Below are positions 34,421 through 44,507 of a DNA stretch of 64,000 nt, one piece after another. The notes below the pieces were generated by a model, which ran no database searches, was not told where the DNA came from, and saw nothing but the letters and a program-made list of their open reading frames with translations. Every line of letters starts with the position of its first letter. The first letter of the stretch is position 1. A program made the position numbers and the translations under genes. The stretch comes from Takakia lepidozioides. Its lineage: Eukaryota; Streptophyta; Takakiopsida; Takakiales; Takakiaceae. The stretch is from contig CM060733.1 of assembly GCA_030704615.1 (NCBI GenBank), positions 16,554,001-16,618,000 on the forward strand. Direction: 5' to 3'.

Positions 34421-35122
34421 TTTCTGGTCGCGCCGGCTTCCTATGTGTCCGTTTGGTTTATCCACGATTCTTTTTAGCTTCTTATGAGTTTTTTTGGGCA
34501 CCAAAACGGTGTTTATGACACCTTGATCAGGCTCAGCTTCATCCTAAACCCTTCTCGTTCATTCATCATCATTTTGCATGCCGCCGCCTTGTCCTCTTAA
34601 CTCTCCTTCCCCCGCTCTCAGCTGCCGGCTGAAATTAATGAAGAGTTAAATCTGTCCCGTCACCTCACACCCAAATCGGCCCTAAGGTTTGAGCTCGTGT
34701 CAAGTGAATCGTGTCAAGTGAATCGACTGTCTCGCTCTTTCTTACCCCTCCAGTGTTCCCTGCGTATTTTGCCTCCTTGATCCTCCAGCGAATTCACTCT
34801 GAACCGCTGCTGATCTTCTGTCGATCTACCTTCTTCCTCCACACGGCACACCATCGATCTCTTCTCTATGAGCTAGCATCCACCATGGGTCCTAGCAATC
34901 TTGTTCACCATCGCTCCAAATCCTCTAGCTGGCCCCGTCGACACCACGGAGCGCACAGATCAGTGTTCGCAGGTGGGTCCTAGCCTTGCGCTAGCGCCGG
35001 ATTCTTCTGGCCCACCAGGCCAGATCCTCACCTGAAGCTGGGAGGCAGGTCTACAGGCCAAAGCAGCTCCCCTCTTGCCTGCCAGTCCCCAATTCTCGTC
35101 GTGACACGCCCGAGGGGAGGTG

Positions 35123-35142
35123 CCCCCCCCCCCCCCCCCCCC
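35123..35142 (+). repeat. Poly-C tract
   Basis: A run of about 20 C. A second C-run lies at about 36017-36033. Both give artefactual polyproline translation and are prone to sequencing or slippage errors. Confidence 0.85.
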
Positions 35143-35161
35143 GATTCCTCCGATCCCGGCG

Positions 35162-36475
35162 ATGCATGATAGCTCTACTGATCCTGAAGATGAAGACTTC
35201 TTCCCTCACCCCTTGGAAGAACAAGAAGCGATGAACGGGGATTTTCCGATTATCAAGATGGACGTTCAAGATCTTCATAACAGGGTCTCAGGTATGGAAG
35301 AGTCGGGTGTTCTGCTTCATTTTCCTGGGAGGAAGGTCACGAGATCTTACGTGAGGGATTGTGCAATCCGATACTTAGGTGGGCAGGGGGAGCTCTTGCA
35401 CCACTTCTGCATCGCAAAGGGGAGGGATTTTTTCTCGATTATGTTTGAGTCTTGTCAAGCGGCGGCCCATGCTTTGCAATTCAACCCGCACATGAAGGGA
35501 TTCAACATAAATATTTTTCCTTGGTCCTCAAAGCTAGGGAACTGAAACGACAAATTGTGGGGTCCTAGAATTGTCTCTCTCCCCTTCATCCCTGATCAGT
35601 ACCTGGTCAACTTACCTGACATAGCGAACCACTTCGGATCTTACCTCGGCTGCTTGGGAGTATTTGACCCTCTCATTCAAACACTAACACCCTCAGGAAG
35701 GACCCAGCTTGGAAATCAGTCACAATTGCCACCAAGATGAATGAAAATGGTTGTCCCAAAATGGTTTTGATGATGCCCTATGAAGCAGTGCTTCCAGACT
35801 ATGTGCGTTTGCCAATTGACACGGAGGGGAATTATTACACAATCCGGATGATCGAGGATGCCTCTTATTCAGTTTGTTTCAATTGTGGACAACATGGGCA
35901 CATCAAGATCAACTGTCCCCTAAGCAAAAGGAAGAGATCTCCTAGCATTATTCATCCCCCTCCGGCTGCCTCTTTTGCTCAGATCTTGCCAGTTCCAGTA
36001 TCTTCTGCCCCACCTCCCCCCCCCCCCCCCCCCCTATTCCTCCCTTTCCCTCCCTCTCTCTTCTACCCCTCCTCCTCCGTTTTCAGATCTTCTGCAGTTC
36101 AGCCCTATCCATGTAGCAAAAAAACAAAAAGACCCCTCTGACCCAATGCATCTTGAAGCAAACTTTCTCGTATCTACCCCCACTAGCCCTATGAAACATC
36201 CCTTAGTTGGTAGTGCTCCAGATACTTCTGGGCAGGCCTGCCCCCCTTCCTTTGCTATCAATGAGCCCGTCCAAGGTCCCCCTAAGCAACTTCTGGCTTC
36301 AGCCATTGCTGGCAGCCCAGTAGTGGCCATTGTTTGCAAATCCATAAAAACCTTCCCGGATCTTGTCTTGCCAGGCTGCTCGCGGTTGACTGGTAACGCC
36401 GCCCCTAGAGCCTCTTGTGTCACTCCTATAGTCTTCAAGAAAGCCACCCCCTTCTATCTTGATTACTTCAGATGA
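35162..36475 (+). pseudogene. LINE ORF1 (DUF4283-like plus CCHC zinc knuckle)
   Basis: From ATG 35162: acidic N-terminus, then VLLHFPGRKVTRSYVRDCAI and MFESCQAAAHALQFNPHMKG with FPWSSKLGN, followed by an in-frame TGA at 35543, then NDKLWGPRIVSLPFIPDQYL in the same frame. A frameshift near 35737 leads to ASYSVCFNCGQHGHIKINCP, a Cx2Cx4Hx4C zinc knuckle. A further shift occurs in the poly-C tract near 36017. ORF1 proteins bind LINE RNA; this copy has at least one stop and two frameshifts. Confidence 0.85.
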
Positions 36476-37397
36476 CAGACATGACCTAGAATCCCTCTGG
36501 ATCACCAATCAAGATGTCATGAACTTTACAGCCAGATGTCCTCCCAATAGCAGTCCCCAATGCATGCTTATGACAAAAATTCAGGAATTCTTTTCCAATC
36601 ACATGCCCTGCTATCTCATTGCCCCCTCTTCTGTCATAACCTGGGGGGCATATATCGAAAGATCACCCGCACTTAAACTGCAAGCCAAATACCCACGTTT
36701 TGGCTCTAATGGAAGACGCCGACATCTATCACACCCCTCTTGGCAAAGCATGGTGGATTAGGGAGGAGAGCTTGTCAAAGCCTTGGGGTTCTCAGCCTTC
36801 TCAAGTCAGGGCAAAGGATGCCCTTACCAATGCATTTGCTCTTCTTTCCAGACTGATACACAAGCACATTGACGATGAGAACCACCAAGATGATCTGCAA
36901 AGAACGAGAGACCATCTCAGGGGGATAAGGCCTTCTCCCTCGGCATCCTCTTCCTCAAGTGGCTCCACTAGAGTGCAGGCCCCTGCGGCTCAAGGTAGAA
37001 TGGACGTTCTCGGGGTGGATCAAGTCCGTGCAAAGGAGCCTGCAGATAAGACTGCAACCAACCCCCCCGGCTTGGTCAATCTTCTGCCCTCTCTTCAGGA
37101 GGTGGAAGCTGCAATCAGCTCTTTCACCATCCCTGCTACTGCCCCAACTTCCCCAACACCCGCTTCCTTGGAGGTAAGCTCGCCCAAGAATCGGGTTCTT
37201 TCAAAAACCCTCCCTTGCTTTCTATTCCAGCTACCCCAGGGATTCTAAAAGATGTTGGGTTCTTTGTCTCCGTGACTCTGGCTCTTCCAAAAAATCGGCT
37301 AGGAAAACAATCCCGTCCATTCGGCTACCATCGCATTCAAACCTCAGTGACTTGCCACAGCTCTCAAATAGTCTTGGCACCTATACAGATATTTTAA

Positions 37398-38295
37398 AAT
37401 AAATCGAGACCACCATAATGGTGGTCTGGATTGATTTTTATTTATTTATAAATAAACTCAAGGCCACTAGCAGACCACCAACCAACTACAAGGGCTCACC
37501 TCCAGTATTCTCGATTTAACTTTCTTTTTAAAAGATAATTCGGAACTGCCATGGCGGTCCGGATTAATTTTGATTTAAAGAAAAACTTGGACTCCCTGCT
37601 AGTAAACCACAAATGTTGGCTTGGCGGTATCGATTTGTTTTTTAATAAAAATTATTCGGGACCGCGATGATGGCGGTTCTGAATAATTTGTATTTTTAAA
37701 AACAAATCGGGACCATCGACGGACCGCCGACAAACCACAAGTGTTGCCCTGACAGTCTCGAAATGTTTTGTAATTTTTTTAAAATAATTCCGGACCGCCA
37801 CCGCCGGATTAATTTTCATTTAAAAAAAACAACTGGGATAGCTAGTGGACCATCAGCCGCACCATCACAAATGCTAGCTTGGCGATCCCATTTTTTTTTA
37901 ATGTTTTGTAAGTAATTTGGGACCGCCACAATGGTTGTCCGGATCAGGTTTTTTGTTTTCTATTCAAATACAATTCAGGGATCGCCAGCCCACCACAAGC
38001 GCTAGCCTGACGGTCGTGATTTCTTTTAAAAAAGTAATTTTGAACCGCCATAATTGTGGTCCAAATTATTATTTGTATTAATTATTTTCTAAAAATTCGG
38101 GACCGCCAGCCAACCACAAGCGGCTGGTGTGGCGGCCCCGTTTGTTTTTAAGAAAATTGGTTTAATAATTCGGGACCATCACAATGGCAGTCCGGATTAA
38201 TTTTATTTCAAAAAACAAAAAACGAGACTGCCAAAAACCTCGCGCTAGTGGTGGTCTTGATTTATAATTTGGGATCGCCACAAAGGCAGTCCGTT
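37398..38295 (+). repeat. Tandem array of ~8 degenerate ~125-bp units with nested palindromes
   Basis: Each unit has a GC-rich near-palindrome of the form GGGACCGCCA-AATGGCGGTCC (at about 37408, 37542, 37651, 37790, 37919, 38041, 38171 and 38270). An AT-rich spacer follows, then a second stem beginning GGGACCGCCAG, with CCACAAG and GCTAGC in the loop and a GGCGGTCCC-like closing arm. Spacing is 99-134 bp. The first palindrome (37408-37426) pairs perfectly around one base. No open frame. Confidence 0.85.
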
Positions 38296-39502
38296 TTTTT
38301 TTGCTTCTTTCAGTATATTTTTTATTTTGAGTTGATAATTAAAATCGGGCATTCTCGATTCCATTAAAATTCAGAAAATAGAAAATGATCTACATGGCTG
38401 CTAACATGTCACGCCCTCCAATAATTTAGTCATGTAAAAATAAAAAGTAAATAAAAATATACTTATCATAAAATCGGTTTTGATATCACATGATGTGCGT
38501 CACAATGTGACATATTTATGCCACGTCATGTTATTTTGTACTGCAAATATGTCCAAAGTGTCTCAAGCTAAACATTCTCATTGTAGATATTTCCTGTCAC
38601 AAAGATTTTGTAGGTAACTACATATTCAATGAATATACAACTTCACTTGTAGAGAAAGTTAGAGACACTAAGAGTAACTCTCTATTTGGAGAGGCTTTAA
38701 CTTTAAGTTAAAGCTAGTCCATTGCAGGACTACTTAATATAATATAAAAGTAGGTCTTAAAGACAAATCTTCAAAGCTTGCTTTTAGCCTAGCTAGAACT
38801 ACATAAGAAGCTCAGGGTGAAGCCACAAGAACAAACATTGGTAGCTCAAAATAATTGTTGTATTAATTATTATCAACGATTTCTTTTGGGAAATTGTTGT
38901 GGTTTTCCTTATTAAATTTCCTATAATAGAAGGTTACATCTAGACCTTGGTAGCCCACTAGTCTGCAGCAGATAATCCACCTTCTCACCAACTTGTTTCC
39001 AAGTGTGGCTCCTTTTGTAAAGGCATATGAGAGTATGGCAGATGAATCAACAAACAATTCACTTGCAGTAATTACGGACTCAATCCATAGAATCTGGAAA
39101 TTCGTGGAGTATGATCCCCCCCCCCCAGGATTATTCATTCAACCAGCTAAAGCCCATTTCATGCATGCAAAGGGCGCTATACCATGACGGAGCTTGTGCC
39201 ACATGACACTATGCCAAATGGGAGGTGGGCCGGCCTAACCAAGCTTGGTGAGAGGGCAGCCCAAACCCAACCATCATTTGGGCATATTTGGGGTCAAGGT
39301 ATTAATTCTCTTGCAGGCCAGGCTAGTCTCAAAACATTTATAAAATATATTTTGGCAATCTGGTGTTGCATATTAATTTTGTGTAATTTTGCATCAATGA
39401 CCCTCCAAATCAGAATTAAGCATAGTGGGAAATGGATGGTTAAAAGTTAATCAGCGATGCGGTTGGGACATTAGGATAAGAGTTGACTCTCAACAACATC
39501 CA
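38296..39502. other. AT-rich spacer
   Basis: No gene supported. A short C-run at 39118-39127. Small open frames lack homology. Confidence 0.4.
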
Positions 39503-39660
39503 CCAAATGGCCCAGAGGTTAGAGCACAAGGTCGCCTTGGTTATGGTCACCCTATACCACATGCATCCCATCGAGCTATAGAAGGGGGTCACAGGTTGAC
39601 AAGTCATTTCTGTGCATGCCTGGGATATGAAGTCCTTTGGGCATTAGAAGATCTCACATT
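39503..39660 (+). repeat. SINE family A, copy 3 (degenerate)
   Basis: AAATGGCCCAGAGGTTAGAGC head (A box) and TATAGAAGGGGGT body match the copy at 4301-4585. The B box is lost. Confidence 0.65.
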
Positions 39661-39682
39661 TATATATATATATATATATATA
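39659..39682 (+). repeat. TA microsatellite
   Basis: (TA)n run separating two SINE copies in opposite orientation. Confidence 0.85.
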
Positions 39683-39683
39683 A

Positions 39684-39836
39684 GAGGCCTCCCGAAGAAG
39701 CGTAAATTTTGGTGTTCTTGACCCCAAAGGACTGTTGCTTTCCGGCTAAGGTGGACACCTTTGTGAGAGCATTCGGTGGATTGAACCCACAACCACTTCT
39801 GAGGTGGTATATGTCCATTGACCAGTACTGGGCTAC
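39684..39836 (-). repeat. SINE family A, copy 4 (minus strand, internally deleted)
   Basis: The reverse complement gives TAGCCCAGTACTGG…GTGGTTGTGGGTTCAATCC, then AAGGTGTCCACCTT and a GCTTCTTCGGGAGGC end, colinear with the head and tail of the 4301-4585 copy but lacking most of the middle. Confidence 0.72.
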
Positions 39837-41772
39837 AGCTGGGTTGTCTTACAAGATATTATCACGCTAAGTGCCTTTGGTCTTTGGTCGGCCATTGCAT
39901 CCCTTTTTTTAGTTTGTGGAATTAAACATTGGACATTGTTGATTCCATGCCACCCTAAAAAAAGAGAAACCTGAGGTCAAGCTACATGGTGTGCTTTTGG
40001 GCTAATAAACCGAAAACGGCAGTAATTTTCAATGTAAGATTTTGTTCTATTGGTAGCCAATTTCCGGATGCCTATTCTGGCCAGATCCTGCAATGTAGGA
40101 TTGGACACTATCGACTGTCGTCATCTCACAATGTCCCTAGTCAACAAATTCGTTCTTTGATTGGGGATTATAAAACTCTAAACAAATGACAAATTACTCT
40201 AATAAAAAATCAATAAATATTTGCATATAATTAATTATTTTCACCACGATGAAGTTGACCTATAATGAAGTTGTGTAGCATCATAGAGGCCCTTCCACTC
40301 CATACAGAAGGAGGAGTGGGGTCTTCTCACTATGGAAAGAAGTATCAACAGTATGTAGCTCAGCTGTATAGTGCATTGATCAGTGCCACCAACATGATTC
40401 GACTGGGGTCAAATCGTGCTACCTTGATGGGTGTGGTATGTTTTTCTCCCCTTGGAGTGTTCAATTTTGAAGGTCACCTTAGACTTGCATTTGCAAGTTC
40501 CCTAAAATTTTTGACAACCCTTAAATTTTTTTGGCGGCCATTCGGCGAGCATGCATGTAGCATAAAAATGATTTGCTGTACAATACACATGAAATGGAAG
40601 TCTTTTCACCAGCCTCTGAGAGTTTCTTCAAGGAACCAAACTACTATTTTTCTGTTTTTTTAATAAGGGAGGCCTGCAATGAAATCAATCGACAGGCTTC
40701 TCCCAATCTAAAAGTGGATAACCTGCACCCGACAATATCTATGGAGGGTTGCAGTAGCTGACATGAGGATTGCAATAGAGGTTCACTTACTGACATCTCT
40801 TCTAAGGGTGCTGATTTTCATCTGAAGACCTTGTGCACAGAATGAACTTTCTTTGACAAGCACAGAAATGGAAGTCAGAGTTCACTGGGTTGCATCACTC
40901 ACCTAAGATAGAAAGAGTCTGCTTCAGCAAACCCTCATTCGTGTCCAAAGCTGCAGAGATAGAGTCCAGTTGTAACAAGTACAACAAAGCAAAGTGCAGC
41001 TCACATTGAAGAATCAAGTATTTGTCTCCATCTCTTGGCCACCGACGAGCTCACCAGATATACCAGTCCACAAGTCCACAAATGATAGAAATAATGAGAG
41101 AAATTCAATCTGAATCTATTTCCAGTGGAAGAACTCTACGGTTCTTCATGCCACTCCAAATCTCAAAAATGGCAATCCAATCCATGGCCTCCATTTCGAG
41201 CCCACAAAAAGAACTCGCATCAATGCCTATTTCTACGATTATTTTTTACCCAATTTTGCTTGGAACCCATGCTCGCAAATAGCTGTGCTGGCAGGAATAA
41301 CCAACACCCTTTGCCAAAGGCTAAAGTAGGCCAAGCAGCACAAAAGCTCATGTGAACGCAACAATATGCCCAGGGCAGGGCAGGGCACACCGACTACGCG
41401 AGTAGGCCATAGCCATACACTGGTGCAGTGGATAGGGCACACACAATGGCAATGGAATTTGGCACATTGGCAAAATTGCAATAGCCATTGGAATTTGAAA
41501 CCTCCAATGACTATTGCAACTTCGGCAATGGATGGGTTTAAGCACTTGTACGTTGAAGTTTGAACCCTCGACTCTTGAGGCTTGAACCCTTCATTATTAA
41601 ACTTAGACTTTCATTCGCAAGGTTTTTTTATTTTTTTTAAAAGCCCTTCGTGATGGAAGGCTCAGATTTTATCTGGCCTTTCTTTTGAAGGGCCATATTT
41701 TTTCTGCCCTTCATATGGAGCTTTTTTGCAAGTTGAAGGGCGTTGCAGTCTTAAAAAATAGACACTAATAAG
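39837..41772. other. Spacer without a supported gene
   Basis: A plus-strand frame at 40265-40440 (TEGGVGSSHYGKKYQQYVAQ…) looks exon-like but matches nothing known. An A-box-like GGTGCAGTGGATAGGGC occurs at 41420 without a properly spaced B box. No call is made. Confidence 0.4.
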
Positions 41773-42802
41773 CCTTGGACGGTGTCCCATGCGAAAGCCT
41801 TTACGCCTAGGATACTCTGAAAGAGGTTATTTTCTCCTCTCACAATAACTAAGGGGCCTAATTTGTGAGCTGCCATAACAATCTAGAACTAAACGTGAGA
41901 GACTCTCATATTAGTCTGTGTGTTACTGTAGTATAGTGAGAGTTAGTAGCTGATCGTTGTAGGTTTGGGCTTCGTTTACTTGGTCTTGGATGCATTAAAC
42001 AAAAATTTCTAGATACACATTAAACATGATGATTTAATGTTTAAGGTTGATGACTTTTAAGTTGGATGAGAACAAGCATCTATCATTATCAATCACCTTG
42101 GACATGGATGATGCAAGATGAAACACGATGTGTATACAAGGTTATGTCATAATCAATTTTGGCTGATACGCGTATTTTGAATCTTTCTTGTTTATGACAT
42201 TTTGACTACACACTTGGATGACCAGCTCTAACAGCTGGGTTTCATGGGCAGTTGCAAGCGCCCCCCCATGAATCGCCTTAGGATTAGTGAGGCGCTATTG
42301 ATCCAAACAGCGTATACCTTAAGGGGCGCCACTACGGAATTGCGCCGTCCCTTCACAAGGGGCTATCGAGTTTCACGGCGCCCCTAACTGACACCTTTGT
42401 TTTTTCCTACAACAGGGCCCACACACTTACAGAATACATTGATTTCCATCCAAACTTAAGTTGAATTTTCCTACTAGGGCGCTTGCTTGGGGGGGCGTTT
42501 GGGAGTGCCCATGGAACCCGGCCCTAACCTAGGGATGACCGGTTAGAGCCGGTCCAATATTTTGAAAAAGGGTGTCTCGAAAAAATAGAAAGGGATAAAT
42601 AGCATCCATTGTACCAAGATACCTTTCTAGATGAGGCTGTTTAGGACTCGTCTTATAGAGTAATCTATTTATTTATTAAAGGGGAACACTTGGGAGTGGC
42701 AGCTCACAAATCAGGCCCCTTAATTATAGGGACAGGAGAAAATAACCTATAATTTCATGGTAACCTCGCCGTGAAGGCTTTCGCATGGGACACCGCCCAA
42801 GG
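41773..42802. mobile_element. Non-autonomous DNA element with ~107-bp terminal inverted repeats
   Basis: Left arm 41773-41880 and right arm 42695-42802 are inverted copies. Both start CCTTGG-CGGTGTCCCATG and share GAAAGCCTT, GGTTATTTTCTCCT, AAGGGGCCT and ATTTGTGAGCTGCC in order. There is no transposase. Long TIRs suggest a Mutator-like or foldback element; no target duplication could be seen (flanks ACTAATAAG and GAAGGGGTA differ). A smaller MITE is nested inside. Confidence 0.8.
42232..42524. mobile_element. Harbinger/Tourist-like MITE nested in the larger element
   Basis: 293 bp flanked by TAA on both sides (42229-42231, 42525-42527), the 3-bp duplication of PIF/Harbinger elements. TIRs: left GCTGGGTTTCATGGGCAGTT…GCGCCCCCCC, right (reverse complement) GCCGGGTTCCATGGGCACTC…ACGCCCCCCC. 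The interior has GC-rich self-complementary segments and no coding frame. Confidence 0.75.
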
Positions 42803-43066
42803 GAAGGGGTATAGAGTCGAGTCAAAATTTTGTGGTCGGTCCCTGGTGTTTTCCGCTTCTCATTGAAAGATATTGGGTCTTTAAGGCGCGGGTGGCCCTG
42901 GCTAGTACGGGCCGCTGGTTTGGGGTGGCCCCCTCGCGACCCCTCACCGCCGCGGGTCCAATGCCGTAGGATCCACTGGATCCCACTGCAAAGGTGGGTC
43001 CACCCTCCTAGGCCACGGTGGGGCTAACTCCGGGTGTTATCTAGGTAAGGGATAAAAACTTGATGG

Positions 43067-43202
43067 CGTAGTAGCAAGCAATAGGTAGTATGGTGGTTGG
43101 GCACATTGAATGGTATCAGCGAGGTTGGGGTTCAACTCCGACTGGCGCTGCATGTGCATTAATGATGGTGTTTTTGTTGGCGAGTTCTTCCAAAAAAAAA
43201 CT
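43067..43202 (+). repeat. tRNA-derived SINE, family B
   Basis: TAGTATGGTGGTTGGGC (A box) and GGTTGGGGTTCAACTCC (B box) at about 35-bp spacing, a short unrelated body, and an A-run at 43193-43201. The head differs from family A, so this is a separate SINE lineage. Confidence 0.75.
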
Positions 43203-43214
43203 AAGTCCCGGAGG

Positions 43215-43375
43215 GCGGGACGGGTTGCGGTGCGGCAAGTGGACCCAGACCTGCGAGTGGACACTACAATTGGACCCGACGAGGCGGGTTGCAGCGCGGC
43301 AAGTGGACCCAGACCCGCGAGTAGACCCTACAATTGGACCCCAGTGGACCCGGACCCGCAAGTGGACCCGCTGGG
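43215..43375 (+). repeat. GC-rich minisatellite, ~66-bp unit
   Basis: Two full units (GCGGCAAGTGGACCCAGACC…CTACAATTGGACCC, starting about 43232 and 43298) and a partial third (GTGGACCCGGACCCGCAAG). Open frames across it are repeat-driven. Confidence 0.8.
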
Positions 43376-43465
43376 TGGTCGCGGGGTGGGGGCGACCCCG
43401 CGTCCATGCGCTGCCTGGCCCACACGTGAGACTTAAAGACCCAATTAATCTAAAATGAGAGCTGG

Positions 43466-44507
43466 TGTTTTCCAACTAAAAAAAACGGAGAAAAAAACAA
43501 AACATGAGAAAGAAGTGTTGCGCATGGCCATTCAACATTGAAAGGATAGACAATCATCCCTAGCCATATGGGGATTCTAAAGTCAATTCTGCAAAATGCA
43601 TAACAACCAAAAGTGGAGATGTCAACTCTCATGACAATATGTGGCCAAGTCAACTCTCAAACGAAAACAGGACAGAAGTAGGGACAATGGAGGACGTCAT
43701 AGAATTCGGTAAGTGTCCAGTGATGTGTCGAGGAAAGTCTACCAGTTTCTTCGTGAAAAGGATGGTGAATTTGCATAAAGACTCAATAACGGCAGCTCAA
43801 GCAATTAAGTTGGATCTTGAAGCTGCGATGCAAGACGAGGCTTTCGACTTCCTCCACATCACTGCAGTTATCAAGACTGAACCTTCAGCACTGCAGGTTC
43901 GTGTCATGGGAGAGAGAAATAGTCATGTATAGAGGGCATCAAAAGAGTATGTGTACCTCTGATGCACAACACATGAGGGTAAACCCATCACTATAAGAAC
44001 CAATTGAATTGAAAAAATGTCATTGGAGCTCTCGGAAATCCTCTTAGAAAGTCGTGCAGGAGAGTTGTCAGCTAGTGTGTACATCATAGTGCGCACGGTT
44101 CTAGAAGAATAATGTAAAATTACTCCAAAAATGTCATGTTGTTTTCATCAATCGCAAGCACCTAATGTCTCTATGCAGACAGAATAGATGTGTAAATATC
44201 GAATGATGGATAAGGAGTCTTCTAGAGATTTAGGACTTTGAAATACAACGCGTTCACCTGAAGTAGTTGGACCGAGATCTTCATTTGCGTACGTAGATAC
44301 CTTCAGCTCATATTGGATTCACTTTCTAAGTATAAGCTCAAATCTGCGAGACTTGCATATAAGACAATATTATACAGCTCGAGAGTTTTTCTTTTAAGGT
44401 ACATAACGTTGGACCGTGGTTGTTTTTAATAACAAAAAGTTGATGGAAACTGCAGAATCTGTTGACCTTATATTGAGACCACAACGCCAAAAAGTCCATT
44501 GATCATC
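43466..44507. other. Upstream region of the peroxidase gene
   Basis: Includes an exon-like plus-strand frame at 43687-43894 (SITAAQAIKLDLEAAMQDEA…) ending at a CAG|GTTCGT donor-like site; the protein is not recognised. Otherwise AT-rich, probably the peroxidase promoter. Confidence 0.4.

Larger units (their letters stand above)
34421..37395 (+). mobile_element. 5' part of a plant LINE (5' UTR and ORF1)
   Basis: A GC-richer leader (34421-35161), then a degenerate ORF1 with zinc knuckle, then a frame-shifted Pro/Ser-rich tail to about 37250. The endonuclease/RT part is absent: the element ends where the palindromic array starts. Confidence 0.7.
42840..43465. repeat. GC-rich inverted-repeat block
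   Basis: Plus 42857 onward (TCTCATT…TGGGTCTTTAAG…GGCC) matches the reverse complement of 43465-43380 (TCTCATTTTAGATTAATTGG…GTCTTTAAG). The outermost 12 bases are themselves flipped: CTGGTGTTTTCC on one side, GGAAAACACCAG read the same way on the other. Encloses a SINE and a minisatellite. Confidence 0.6.

Noticed and set aside
35120-35160. Polyproline N-terminus of the LINE ORF1
   Set aside because: It is translation of a C-run before the first ATG at 35162.
41420-41560. SINE from GGTGCAGTGGATAGGGC
   Set aside because: The nearest B-box-like word is about 120 bp away and no second copy was seen.
41773-42802. 9-bp target duplication typical of Mutator for the long-TIR element
   Set aside because: Flanking 9-mers do not match.
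43110-43145. LTR primer-binding site (TGGTATCAGCG)
   Set aside because: It resembles the initiator-Met PBS but lies between the A and B boxes of a SINE head and no LTR precedes it.
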